From contig JACOZN010000005.1 in the NCBI GenBank assembly GCA_016181305.1, forward strand, positions 1 to 64,000: a stretch of 64,000 nt of DNA, written 5' to 3'. Source of the DNA: Candidatus Woesearchaeota archaeon. Lineage in GTDB: Archaea; Nanobdellota; Nanobdellia; Woesearchaeales; GW2011-AR4. This document shows positions 41,894-51,039 of the stretch, piece by piece. Every line of letters starts with the position of its first letter. Positions within the stretch are counted from its first letter, which is position 1. The notes beneath the pieces are model-generated. The model was not told where the DNA came from, searched no databases, and worked only from the letters and a program-made list of their open reading frames with translations. A program made the position numbers and the translations under genes.

Positions 41894-43108
41894 ATGACAA
41901 CAAAAAAGCAACGCAGAAGAATTAAAGAACTTGCAAAATCTAATCTTACCACTATAAAAATAGCCGAAAAATTAGGAGTAAAAAAAAAGGAAGTTGAGGA
42001 AGTACTGCAAATACCAAAAAGCAGTAGGCTAAAAACTAAAACCCTTGTTATATTAGGTGCAGGATTAATTGCGACTGCTGGAGTAGCGTATCACTTTTTA
42101 GGGGGCTACCATAAGCGTAATGAGCTAGTTTCTTACCCGACTCAAGTTCAATATAATATAGTTATCAAAATTCCTGACTTGATTCAAAAATTTGAGGCAA
42201 TGCCTCTAGCAGAGCAAAGCGGGATTCTTTCCAGTTTAGAGCAGTTTACGCTTCAGACTAGGGCAGGAAAGCGTGCACAATACATTAATGATGCAATCAA
42301 AGTTAAGGAAAGTTTAGATACATCTTTGTCACTAAATGTACTTGTTTATAGCTATCCCCACAATGTTATTTATTCAAACAATATTCCAAATAGTTACTAT
42401 TTGGACGCATTTATTCGTGGCAGTCCATTGATATTCCTTAAAGCCCATGAAAGACTGCATTTTATACAGGATACCTCATCTAAATGGGATATGCTAGAAA
42501 CCCTCCTCATAAGCAATACGCCCGATAAGATTTCTCCTACATCCTTTAATAAAAAACAATCTTCAATAAAAGATGACGATATTCTGGATTTTATTAGAAA
42601 AGAGCAGAATAACCCAACCATTTCATCCGAAGAAGCGACAAAATTACTATTAGAACTTATTAAAACTTATGAATCTGCAAAACCTGAGATATGGTTGATA
42701 AGGGAAGTCCAAGCTAATCTTGCTCTTGGAGTATATACCAGCAAAGAGCTTTATGAAAAACTTCAAACAAAAGAAATCAAAAAAGCTTCAGGGGAGGTAG
42801 ACATAACTAGAATAGGGCTACAAAAATTTGAGCAGGTATTCAGAAGCACGCTTGAACTATTGGCAATTTATGACGACCCCATAGAATCTGCAAAGTTTGT
42901 TGGTAAATATGGAAATTCCGTTGCTGAATATGTGGCAAAAGTTGAAGAGCTTAAAATAGAAAAGGGTGTTAAAGATGCACTTCAAATTGGATTAAGAAGG
43001 CAAAATCTTATACAACAGGATACAAATTTGATTCGAAAACATTCAATAAATTATGTGGTCCAAAAATACTTAAAATCTACCCAAACACCCCCTCAACCAT
43101 CTCAATAA
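41894..43108 (+). CDS. Membrane-anchored HExxH protein with N-terminal HTH-like segment
   Basis: The 404-residue protein has a basic HTH-like start (about 1-40, IKELAKSNLTTIKIAEKLGV), one membrane helix (about 50-68) and an outer domain with HERLH at 185-189, an HExxH motif that may bind zinc. The rest is helical. An in-out order of DNA-binding-like part, helix and putative protease would make it a signal-responsive protein, but this is speculative. It ends inside the 3' end of the debranching gene (32-bp overlap, convergent). Confidence 0.55.
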   Translation: MTTKKQRRRIKELAKSNLTTIKIAEKLGVKKKEVEEVLQIPKSSRLKTKTLVILGAGLIATAGVAYHFLGGYHKRNELVSYPTQVQYNIVIKIPDLIQKFEAMPLAEQSGILSSLEQFTLQTRAGKRAQYINDAIKVKESLDTSLSLNVLVYSYPHNVIYSNNIPNSYYLDAFIRGSPLIFLKAHERLHFIQDTSSKWDMLETLLISNTPDKISPTSFNKKQSSIKDDDILDFIRKEQNNPTISSEEATKLLLELIKTYESAKPEIWLIREVQANLALGVYTSKELYEKLQTKEIKKASGEVDITRIGLQKFEQVFRSTLELLAIYDDPIESAKFVGKYGNSVAEYVAKVEELKIEKGVKDALQIGLRRQNLIQQDTNLIRKHSINYVVQKYLKSTQTPPQPSQ

Positions 43109-45053
43109 ACACCGCATTGCTCCACGCCTGGTTAAAGCATCCTTTGCTTGTCAATTCCTTTGCAGAGCTTAATTCAGAATGGCAGCCGATGCAGCCTTTC
43201 CAGAGGATTTCCTCGGTGCTTGCCTCAATTATTTTTTTTATGTATTTTTGAAATTTATTTTTGTTGATTCTGCTCATTGTCAATGCTGCCAGATTATTTA
43301 CCCAAAACCATGAATCACCGCGATGATAACTTTTTATGTTTTCGCCTGTGCTTTCATTGGTGAACAATGGGTTGCTTTTGTCTATTGTTGCCAATCCGCC
43401 CCAGTCAAGCCAAAGGGCTTTTAGCGCATTATCAAAGCAGGTTTCCCATTCCTTATTGCTTAATAATTCCTGATAAATGTAAGATGCAATGAAGATATTC
43501 GGCCTTATTGTAAAATCATTCAATCCGTCTGCTAGGATTTTCCCGTCCCAGAATCTTTGCCTTGCCTTATTTTTTAAAAGGTTTTCAAGTATTTTATATT
43601 TATTGTTCTGTGTTAATTCAAACATCAGCCCGTACATATTTAATCTCAATGCCTGTATTTCAATCCTGATTCCGTTTCTGACGTCATCTTCAAATTCCGT
43701 ATCCATCCATGTTTCCTGCTTTTCATTCACCTCAAAATTGTCTTTTGTATGATGTTTCAACAAGCCATTGAGCGATTTTTCAAGCGAATTTTCAATTTCA
43801 TAGATTAAATGATGGCATTCATTCTCTTTTTTTCTTATAATTAAAGCACAATTTTTCAGATACTCTTTTATTCTCGGGGAATTATGGCTTCTGTTCTCTT
43901 TAATTGCTTTGATTGAGCCTTTTATCGAGTTTATTGTCTGCTTGTTCCTATTTATGCTGTCAACAATCTCCCTGCATCTTAAAAACAGCCATCCATGGGC
44001 GTCTGCACTACCTAATTTTTTTAAGCCGTGCTGCCCGATTAAATTCGGAAGTCTTCCATCATTATTTATGTGGTTTAGATGCTTGAAGAGCATTTTTTTT
44101 CCAAGCTGCCTGTTAAACTTATTTATCGATTTAAATGCCACCAAAGAGTCCCTTGCCCAGAACTGGAAGAACCACGGCAATCCCGCAAATACGCCGTAAT
44201 TATTTTTGTCTTCAACAATTAAATTGTTAAGGGAATTGATAGCGTTTGCATATGCAACTTTTATCTCATTGCTTATCGTTTTATTTGAGATTATTTTTTT
44301 AACTGCATCATTGTTTAAAATACTGAAAAAACTCTCTTTTTCCATTTTTTTTATTCCTTCTATATTATTAAAAATATAATTGCATTCATTTGCTGCCTCA
44401 TTCTTGTTTTTTGAAACTGAAAATAAAAATTTCGAGCCTTTCAGCTTTAGCGCATTGTAAACATGTCTTCTGAATGGCGGAGAGCTTCTTTCCTCATCTG
44501 TTGAGTAATGCCTTTCAATCCATCGGTTGTTTTTTTCATAAAAATTATTGTTGCTTTTAATCGCCAGATATAATTCGAATTCCTCCTTTCCGTCGCTAGA
44601 GTCTTCTCTCTTGTCTGTCTTTTTTGTGAATTTTACAATTATGCAGCCGTTTTCCTCAGAAATTTCATAGTGCCTGCCCCATTCCCTGTTGTCATAAGAT
44701 TTCTTGCAGTCAAGAATCAAATCTATTTCGCTGTTATCGCTTAGCTCGTAGATTAATGAATTCTGTCCTTTAGGCATAACAAAGGATTCAACAACGCTGT
44801 TTTTTACCCTCTCAGCAAAATGGAAATTATTTTTTAAGATGGAAACATCATTATGACCTAAAATCTCTATGTTTTCTATGAGCCTGTACATCTCCATTTC
44901 CTTTTCGTCGAAATAGAACAAGCCATGGTATCTGGAAGGTGGAGAATTGAAAAAGCTGCAATAGCCTCCTTTTTTGTTTGCCAGCAAAAAGCCTGTATCC
45001 TCATCAACCCTTTTTTTTATGCTTAGTGCTCCCAAGTTATGGACTATTTCCAT
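43077..45053 (-). CDS. Glycogen debranching enzyme (amylo-alpha-1,6-glucosidase)
   Basis: The 658-residue protein has an N-terminal beta domain with ANKKGGYCSFFNSPPSRYHG, typical of archaeal/bacterial GDEs, and a C-terminal (alpha/alpha)6 barrel. The barrel begins FAGLPWFFQFWARDSLVAF and continues with RLPNLIGQHG, GSADAHGWLF and SYHRGDSWFWVNN, which carry catalytic acidic residues. It removes alpha-1,6 branches of glycogen. It is 28 bp downstream of the GT3 glycogen synthase gene on the same strand, so synthesis and debranching share a transcript. Confidence 0.9.
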   Translation of the reverse strand: MEIVHNLGALSIKKRVDEDTGFLLANKKGGYCSFFNSPPSRYHGLFYFDEKEMEMYRLIENIEILGHNDVSILKNNFHFAERVKNSVVESFVMPKGQNSLIYELSDNSEIDLILDCKKSYDNREWGRHYEISEENGCIIVKFTKKTDKREDSSDGKEEFELYLAIKSNNNFYEKNNRWIERHYSTDEERSSPPFRRHVYNALKLKGSKFLFSVSKNKNEAANECNYIFNNIEGIKKMEKESFFSILNNDAVKKIISNKTISNEIKVAYANAINSLNNLIVEDKNNYGVFAGLPWFFQFWARDSLVAFKSINKFNRQLGKKMLFKHLNHINNDGRLPNLIGQHGLKKLGSADAHGWLFLRCREIVDSINRNKQTINSIKGSIKAIKENRSHNSPRIKEYLKNCALIIRKKENECHHLIYEIENSLEKSLNGLLKHHTKDNFEVNEKQETWMDTEFEDDVRNGIRIEIQALRLNMYGLMFELTQNNKYKILENLLKNKARQRFWDGKILADGLNDFTIRPNIFIASYIYQELLSNKEWETCFDNALKALWLDWGGLATIDKSNPLFTNESTGENIKSYHRGDSWFWVNNLAALTMSRINKNKFQKYIKKIIEASTEEILWKGCIGCHSELSSAKELTSKGCFNQAWSNAVFIEMVEGVFG

Positions 45054-45081
45054 ACCACCCTCAGCTATTTATACGCTTTTT

Positions 45082-46815
45082 CTACAGCCATATCCAGTCA
45101 GCCATCGACGCTGTTTTTCTCGCCTGAAGCTTGTTCGCAACTCTTTCCTCTTTGGGCATGTTTGCGAAACTGAACATTACATCAACAAGCTGGCTGACAA
45201 CATCTTCATCGCTCTTGTTGAGCCTTTTCAGTACAAAAATTCCCGGCGTTTCGGTCTGAGCGCATTCTGAGCAAAAAAACCTCCCAAATCCGGCCAAGTC
45301 AGTTGTGACAGAAGAGACTCCCAGGGCGCCTGCCTCCAACGGAGTGTAGCCCCACGGCTCGTAATAGCTCGGGAAAACGCCAAGATGCGAGCCCTGCATA
45401 GCCTCATAATAATTAAGGTTAAGGAGGCCGTCTGCCCCGCTGAGGTATATCGGATAGTAGACAATCTTGACATTATCCTGCTCGTCATTGTTCATGTTGG
45501 CAGAGATTATTGTCCTCAGTATTGTGTCATTCTCGTCATACAAGTCATGCGTCAGCAGAGGGGGCTTGCCTTTCCTGACAAACTTTGCAATCCTGATTTT
45601 CATCTCCGTGAGGAAGTCGTCTTCAAAAAGGCTTTCTTTCGCCGCTTTCCTGCCTGAAACAAACGAGTAAATTATGTTTTTCTCGACATCGCCCAGCACT
45701 TCCTCGAGCGCATCCTTTACATCCTGATAAAGGGTTTTGTTCTCCAGCAGCTCGGGCCTTATGTTCCTGAAATTGGCAGGCACCCAGATGAATGCAACAA
45801 TTGTCTTTTTGCTCTTTGCCTGCTTCAGCTTTTCGTTCAGCCTGCCAAGAGCCTTTATGAATATGTCTATTCCCTTGTCATGGAATTCGTACCTGCCTGC
45901 GATGAAATAAATCAAGGTTTCCTTCAGGTCAAAAGTATGATACGGGAAAAAGTAGTAGAGCATGAATTCCCTTATCCTGTCGCGCTGCAGCCTGTGCTTA
46001 ATCACAAGCTCCTCAAATGTGGGAAACTTGCTTATATCAAGTCCATTGGGCAGCAGGACATCGGGCTTTTTCTTAAGCAAATACTCTGCCTCCATTCCTG
46101 TTATCTCGCTTACAGTCGTGAAAACATCTGCAAATGCAGCAGAATTCTTCTCAACAAGGTGCTTTGCCTCTATGTTGTATTTGTACACCTCATTGTCGGG
46201 ATTTATTTTATTCCACACATTATATAGGTCTATGTTGGAGCTTGCCAAGGTTCTTCCCAGCACAGTAGCGTGGGTTGTAAAGACAGCTGCAATTTTCACA
46301 TTTTTCTTCTTTAGGTAGAGCAACCCAACTCCCGAGAGCCATTCGTGGAAATGCGCAACAATCTTTTTGTTTTGGCTGCAGCCTGCCAGTTTCTCGAGCA
46401 GCATTCCCGCGCAATACGCCCATGCAACAGGCTCGTCATAGTCATCCTGCGCCCTTAATGAGTCAATCCTGTACCAGTCCCAAATCTCCCGCTTTATCCC
46501 GTTGGCTTTATGCCTGTAGTTCACAAAGTCTATCAGGATTGCATAAGGCATTCCTTCAATGAGCCATTTTCCGAAATGGCAGATGATGCCTTCTTTTTTC
46601 AGCTCCTCAAAAGGCAGCTTGCATATTTCACTTGGCACTTCCTCCTGAAACTCTCCCAATGCCTTTGATGCAAAATAAGGGCCTATCAGAAAGTAGCTGC
46701 TGCCGTAAGCCTCGGACATTCTTGCAGCCTTTGACTTCACAACAGTGTAGATGCCGCCTACCTTGTTGCACACCTCCCACGAAACCTCAAACAAAATATC
46801 GGCTTTTTTTTCCAT
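45082..46815 (-). CDS. Glycogen synthase, GT3 (eukaryote-like) family
   Basis: The 577-residue protein has VSWEVCNKVGGIYTVVKSKA at 8-27, the hallmark of GT3 glycogen synthases, and SYYEPWGYTPLEAGALGVSSVTTDLAGFG with the E-x7-E pair. It would extend alpha-1,4-glucan from a nucleotide sugar. Archaeal GT3-like enzymes are less regulated than eukaryotic ones, and no phosphorylation tail is seen here. The gene is upstream of the debranching enzyme. The window also holds a GT4-type glucan synthase at 47286. Confidence 0.92.
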   Translation of the reverse strand: MEKKADILFEVSWEVCNKVGGIYTVVKSKAARMSEAYGSSYFLIGPYFASKALGEFQEEVPSEICKLPFEELKKEGIICHFGKWLIEGMPYAILIDFVNYRHKANGIKREIWDWYRIDSLRAQDDYDEPVAWAYCAGMLLEKLAGCSQNKKIVAHFHEWLSGVGLLYLKKKNVKIAAVFTTHATVLGRTLASSNIDLYNVWNKINPDNEVYKYNIEAKHLVEKNSAAFADVFTTVSEITGMEAEYLLKKKPDVLLPNGLDISKFPTFEELVIKHRLQRDRIREFMLYYFFPYHTFDLKETLIYFIAGRYEFHDKGIDIFIKALGRLNEKLKQAKSKKTIVAFIWVPANFRNIRPELLENKTLYQDVKDALEEVLGDVEKNIIYSFVSGRKAAKESLFEDDFLTEMKIRIAKFVRKGKPPLLTHDLYDENDTILRTIISANMNNDEQDNVKIVYYPIYLSGADGLLNLNYYEAMQGSHLGVFPSYYEPWGYTPLEAGALGVSSVTTDLAGFGRFFCSECAQTETPGIFVLKRLNKSDEDVVSQLVDVMFSFANMPKEERVANKLQARKTASMADWIWL

Positions 46816-46971
46816 TTTGTATAGTTGTATCTACATTAATCAATTACTTGCCCTTTGATTTATAAATCTTTAACACTACTTAAGAGGAAGGATGCAAGTC
46901 CAAGCAATAACTTTTTATAGTAGATACTTCTGATTATAATAGGCATAACATAATCATATTATAGTAAAAGG

Positions 46972-47289
46972 GTGGTACTTATTAGCGATGTGTTTATCCA
47001 AAAGAGGAGATTTACAGACTTACGGAGCTCTATTCTTCTGTGCCTTGCATCAGGGCAGAAAACCATAAACCAGATTTCGAATGAAACTCAGATTAACTGG
47101 AAGACTGTTGAAAGGCATCTTGTCCATTTAATCGGCAAAGGATGGGCTCGGGAAGTTTTTAGTTCTGCATACGTAAGAGTGTTTGAGCTGACTGCATTCG
47201 GCAAGGATTACCTGAGAAAAAATGTGTCCAAAAACGTGCAGATATCAGACTATAAAATAATTAAAATCAACGGCGAGGATGCATCATGA
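46972..47289 (+). CDS. Winged-helix transcriptional regulator
   Basis: The 105-residue protein (GTG start at 46972) has a winged helix with LRSSILLCLASGQKTINQIS, then an ETQINWKTVERHLVHLI recognition helix, and a wing ending VFELTAFGKDYLRKN. It overlaps the GT4 gene by 4 bp, which argues that it regulates the glucan genes. It lies in the divergent region with the GT3 gene, 156 bp apart, so it may control both sides. Confidence 0.8.
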   Translation: MVLISDVFIQKRRFTDLRSSILLCLASGQKTINQISNETQINWKTVERHLVHLIGKGWAREVFSSAYVRVFELTAFGKDYLRKNVSKNVQISDYKIIKINGEDAS

Positions 47290-48479
47290 AAGTTTTGATG
47301 TTCGGCTGGGAATTCCCGCCTTTGAGTAGCGGCGGGCTTGGAACTGCATGCTATGGCTTGACCAAGAGCCTCAGCAAAAAAGGCGTAGAAATAACCTTTG
47401 TGCTACCGTACTCGGGCGACATTGACGCCGATTTCCTCAAAATAATCCCTGCAGGAAATGTAAAGATAAGGAAGATATCCACATTTTTGCAGCCTTACAT
47501 GAGCTCGCAGGAGTATAAAAAATCACTGGGCAAAAAGCCGCAGCCAAAAATTTACGGCTCAACCCTGTTCGAGGAGGTTGCAAGGTACACGCTTGCAGCC
47601 GAGAAAATTGCCGAGGAAGAGGACTTTGACATTATACACTGCCATGACTGGATGACTTTCGGAGCAGGGATAAAGGCGAAAAAGAAGAAAAACAAGCCTT
47701 TGGTGCTGCATGTGCATGCAACAGAGCACGACAGGACAGGCGGGCATGCAGTCAACCAGCATGTTTATGACATTGAAAGGCACGGAATGCACAAGGCTGA
47801 CAAGGTTATTGCAGTAAGCAACTTCACAAAAACAAAGATTATGGACCATTATGGACTGCCGCCTGAAAAGATAAGGGTTGTGCACAATGCAGTCGACTTC
47901 TCGCAGCATTATTATAACGAGGATTTCGGGATTAAAAAGACTGACAGGATTGTGCTGTTTTTGGGCAGGATAACCCTGCAGAAAGGGCCTGATTATTTTG
48001 TGCATGCGGCAAAAAAGGTTTTGGGGCATGAGAAGAATGTCAAATTTGTGATTGCAGGCTCAGGCGACATGGAGCCTTTCATCATCGAGAAGGCGGCAGA
48101 GCTCGGCATTGCAGACAAAGTGCTTTTTGCAGGATTCCTCAACCAGGATGATGTGGAGAGGGCTTACAAGATGGCAGACATTTATGTCATGCCTTCTGTG
48201 TCCGAGCCTTTTGGGATAACGGCCTTGGAAGCAATGAAGTACAAGACTCCGTCAATAGTCTCAAAGCAGAGCGGGGTGTCGGAGGTTGTGAGGCACTGCC
48301 TCAAGGTTGACTTCTGGGACGTTGACGAGATGAGCAGCAAGATAATCGCGCTTTTGAGGTACAAGCCGCTGCACGAGACTTTGAAGGAGGACGGCTACTT
48401 CGAGGTAAAAAGGTTCAGCTGGGACACTCCAGCGGAAAAATGCATTCAGGTTTACAATGAGCTGATTAGCAAAGGTTAA
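47286..48479 (+). CDS. GT4-family glycosyltransferase, glycogen-synthase-like
   Basis: The 397-residue protein starts MKVLMFGWEFPPLSSGGLGT, a GT4/GT5 hallmark (a G-G-L-G loop binds the nucleotide sugar). FLGRITLQKGPDYFVHAA and PSVSEPFGITALEAMKY with the E-x7-E pair follow. Archaeal homologues next to GH57 enzymes are thought to be ADP/UDP-glucose alpha-glucan synthases. It forms an operon with the regulator upstream and GH57 downstream. It could instead be a sucrose- or trehalose-type synthase. Confidence 0.88.
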   Translation: MKVLMFGWEFPPLSSGGLGTACYGLTKSLSKKGVEITFVLPYSGDIDADFLKIIPAGNVKIRKISTFLQPYMSSQEYKKSLGKKPQPKIYGSTLFEEVARYTLAAEKIAEEEDFDIIHCHDWMTFGAGIKAKKKKNKPLVLHVHATEHDRTGGHAVNQHVYDIERHGMHKADKVIAVSNFTKTKIMDHYGLPPEKIRVVHNAVDFSQHYYNEDFGIKKTDRIVLFLGRITLQKGPDYFVHAAKKVLGHEKNVKFVIAGSGDMEPFIIEKAAELGIADKVLFAGFLNQDDVERAYKMADIYVMPSVSEPFGITALEAMKYKTPSIVSKQSGVSEVVRHCLKVDFWDVDEMSSKIIALLRYKPLHETLKEDGYFEVKRFSWDTPAEKCIQVYNELISKG

Positions 48480-48542
48480 ATATAAGACTAGATTGATTGG
48501 TTGAACTCAATAATAAATAATACAATAAAAACATCAACAAAA

Positions 48543-49649
48543 ATGGTAAGCGTCTGCTTTTATTTCCAGGTTCACCAGCCGCCGAGGCTGAGGAAGTACT
48601 CTGTATTCGAGATTGGGCACCACAACAATTACTTTGACGAGCGCAAGAACGAGGCGATAATTAAAAAGGTAGCCCACAAATCCTACCTGCCTGCAAACAG
48701 AGTTGTTCTTGACCTTATAAACAAAACCGACGGAAAGTTCAGGGTTGCATACAGCATGACGGGCATTGTTCTCGAGCAGCTTGAAAGATTTGCGCCTGAA
48801 GTTATCGACAGCTTCAGGGAGCTTGTTAAAACAGGCTGCGTTGAAATCCTTGATGAGACTTACCACCACACGCTTTCATACCTCTACTCGAAAGAGGACT
48901 TCAGGGAGCAGGTTTTGCTGCACAACAGGAAGATAAGGCAGATGTTCAGCTTCAAGCCAAAGGTTTTCAGGAACACGGAGCTTGTTTATAATAATGACAT
49001 TGCGGAATTTATCGGGAAAATGGGCTACAAGGGCATCCTGGCAGAAGGCGCTGACCATATTTTGGGATGGAGAAGCCCGAATTTCGTGTACAGGCCAAAG
49101 GGATTGAATAACATAAAGTTGCTTTTGAAAAATTATCGCTTGTCGGATGACATTGCATTCAGGTTCTCTGAAAAGAGCTGGGAAGAGTTCCCGTTAACCG
49201 CTCCAAAATACGCGCAATGGATAAACAAAATCAACGGCAACGGCAATGTTGTCAATCTGTTCATGGACTATGAAACCTTTGGCGAGCACCAGTGGGAGGA
49301 TGCGGTTGCAGAGCTTGATTTCCCGCATTATGTGAGCTGGGCTGACATTGAGAGGGACCTGAGCGCATGGCTGGGCAACAGGATGCAGCAGGAAGCAATA
49401 AGCCAAGTCTACAATTTGGAGCCTCATGTGAAATTGTCAAAAAATCCAGCCTTGCTTGACGAGTGGAGAAAGCTGCAGACCAGCGACCATTTCTACTACA
49501 TGTGCACCAAGTGGTTCAATGACGGCGACGTGCACAAATACTTCAACCCCTATGACAGCCCTTATGAGGCTTTCATCACTTACATGAACATTTTGAACGA
49601 CTTCAGGATGAAGGCGAATAAGCTGGGCGAGGTTAAGGTGGTGGAATAA
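48543..49649 (+). CDS. GH57-family alpha-amylase/glucan enzyme
   Basis: The 368-residue protein has the five GH57 regions: FQVHQPPRL, a conserved GCVEILDETYHHTL, FRNTELVYNN (nucleophile Glu), and FMDYETFGEHQWED (acid/base Asp). GH57 includes alpha-amylases and 4-alpha-glucanotransferases; the short length fits amylase-like archaeal members. The start ATG 48543 is preferred over an upstream TTG because MVSVCFYFQVHQP is the usual opening. It is 63 bp after the GT4 stop. Confidence 0.9.
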   Translation: MVSVCFYFQVHQPPRLRKYSVFEIGHHNNYFDERKNEAIIKKVAHKSYLPANRVVLDLINKTDGKFRVAYSMTGIVLEQLERFAPEVIDSFRELVKTGCVEILDETYHHTLSYLYSKEDFREQVLLHNRKIRQMFSFKPKVFRNTELVYNNDIAEFIGKMGYKGILAEGADHILGWRSPNFVYRPKGLNNIKLLLKNYRLSDDIAFRFSEKSWEEFPLTAPKYAQWINKINGNGNVVNLFMDYETFGEHQWEDAVAELDFPHYVSWADIERDLSAWLGNRMQQEAISQVYNLEPHVKLSKNPALLDEWRKLQTSDHFYYMCTKWFNDGDVHKYFNPYDSPYEAFITYMNILNDFRMKANKLGEVKVVE

Positions 49650-49656
49650 TCATTTT

Positions 49657-50237
49657 ATGAAAATAACCTCTTTAGAAGCTGCAGTTAAAAGTGGAATAAG
49701 CAAAAATCTCATATTCAAAAAAATTGCAGGATTAGAAAGAGAATTCTTTCCGAATTACCCGTATAATATAAATGGCATTAAAAAATCCCATAAATTAAGC
49801 AATGGGTGCACATTGATTGCATTTGACAAAGGCAATGTTATTGGTTACCTAATACCGCTATTCTTTAAAAGCAAGGATTATCTTCAGATATTAACAATTG
49901 CAGTTGATAAAAAGCATCATAAAAAAGGCTATGGAACTGAATTGATTAAAAAATGTGAGCGGATTGCACGTTCTTTAAAATTGAAAAGTGTGATATTGAG
50001 GGCAGATGTTTCGTATCCGATATTAAAAACATTAAAAAATTAAAATATCGCCCTATGCAAACTATGGACATTAATAATTTTACAAAAGAAGGGATATTCA
50101 GCCCTAAAGACGATATTAAAAAAGAGATTTTTAAATCAAAAATATCTGCTTTATTTCCAAAAGCATATATTATAACCAAGGACATAGGCAAGAAGAGCCA
50201 TTATTCCTTTATTCCAATGATTAAAAATATAAAATAA
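49657..50237 (+). pseudogene. GNAT-family acetyltransferase, frameshifted
   Basis: The first frame (49657-50043) has the acetyl-CoA loop HHKKGYGTELIKKCE and ends at VSYPILKTLKN. The coding then continues in another frame as LKYRPMQTMDINN to 50237, so a one-base indel in the A-run around 50029-50045 breaks the gene. Joined, the protein has about 193 residues. The substrate is unknown. Homopolymer location makes a sequencing error plausible. It follows GH57 by 7 bp. Confidence 0.7.
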
Positions 50238-50249
50238 TATGCCCAAAAA

Positions 50250-50330
50250 TTATGCGTAAGAACGAAGGCTAAGTTTTCGGTTTAAAGTGAGGCGAAAATT
50301 AGAAACGGAGCTTTTAGTGCGAAGAAGGAT
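50250..50330. repeat. Hairpin-rich segment at the 3' end of the 83-residue gene
   Basis: CTAAGTTTTCG (50269-50279) pairs with CGAAAATTAG (50293-50302) with one bulged base. The segment is also rich in GAA/GCGAAG triplets. It is one of two structured stretches that flank the gene at 50314-50565. Confidence 0.45.
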
Positions 50331-50565
50331 AGTAAAACTGTTCATCTCCATAAAGAAAACCTTTAGTTCTAGCTTGAATTAAACCTCTCTGTTCTGCTTC
50401 TGTAATAGCATCTCTTGCATCTTTTAAACCTAAAGGATTTTTGCTATCATGTTTTAATCTGGTTTGTTTTGTAAGTTCGAAAAGGTTAAATTCACCAGGT
50501 TTTTCATTTACTAAACCAACAACATATCCTAAATTCCTTTCCAAAGGACTAACTGTTTCGCTCAT
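50314..50565 (-). CDS. Small wHTH-like protein of unknown function
   Basis: The 83-residue protein has a helix-rich start (MSETVSPLERNLGYVVGLV), KDARDAITEAEQRGLIQART, which looks like a recognition helix and wing, and FLYGDEQFYYPSS. A winged-helix fold is likely but not proven. The gene lies between two structured hairpin segments and is opposite to its neighbours, so it may be accessory. Confidence 0.5.
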   Translation of the reverse strand: MSETVSPLERNLGYVVGLVNEKPGEFNLFELTKQTRLKHDSKNPLGLKDARDAITEAEQRGLIQARTKGFLYGDEQFYYPSSH

Positions 50566-50652
50566 ATCAATTGTTATTACTGAATAGTTTATAAAACTTT
50601 CGTTTTTGCCACACTTTTCAACCCTTTAGTTTCTCGAAGATAACCTTTAGGA

Positions 50653-50766
50653 AAAAATTCCAACAACTTGGCGAGACGAGGCGGGGGTTGTCCCTTACGG
50701 GGTGCCGAGTAGGGCAAAATCGCAGAGATTTTGACCGTCGAAGCCATAGTTGTTGTTGGAATTTTT
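50653..50766. repeat. Multi-hairpin element upstream of the mazF module
   Basis: AAAAATTCCAACAAC (50653-50667) is an exact inverted match to GTTGTTGGAATTTTT (50752-50766). Inside are CAAAATC/GATTTTG (50715-50721 and 50727-50733) and TTGGC/GCCA. It looks like one folded element of 114 bp, either a small RNA or a MITE-like unit. It contains no ORF of significance. Confidence 0.6.
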
Positions 50767-50799
50767 GTTTTAATTCTACAAACCAAAACCTTTATATAC

Positions 50800-50820
50800 T
50801 AGGTATACTTTAGGTATACC
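50800..50820 (+). promoter_or_regulatory. TA-module operator/promoter
   Basis: TAGGTATAC occurs twice, 11 bp apart (50800-50808 and 50811-50819), and GGTATAC/GTATACC forms an inverted repeat ending just before ATG 50821. TTTATATACT at 50791-50800 is the TATA box. This is typical of autoregulated toxin-antitoxin operons. Confidence 0.65.
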
Positions 50821-51039
50821 ATGAGGGCAATAACAACAATAAAGCTCCAGAAAAGCACGAAATCGGAATTAAACCATCTCAAGCTCAAGTCTGAAAGCTA
50901 TAATTCTGCGATAAAAAGGCTGATTTCTGATGCAAGGAATTCAAACTTAAAGGCAGAGCTTATTGGGGCTTACAAGTGCATGGGCAAAAAAGATTTAGAG
51001 TTCCTTGAAGAGTGGGAGCCTGCATCCAATGAAGTATAA
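50821..51039 (+). CDS. Antitoxin partner of MazF-like toxin
   Basis: The 72-residue protein begins MRAITTIKLQKSTKSELNHL, a possible ribbon-helix-helix-like start, and ends with an acidic tail (DLEFLEEWEPASNEV) that could wrap the toxin. The stop overlaps the toxin ATG by one base. I assign it from position and size; the family is not certain. Confidence 0.7.
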   Translation: MRAITTIKLQKSTKSELNHLKLKSESYNSAIKRLISDARNSNLKAELIGAYKCMGKKDLEFLEEWEPASNEV

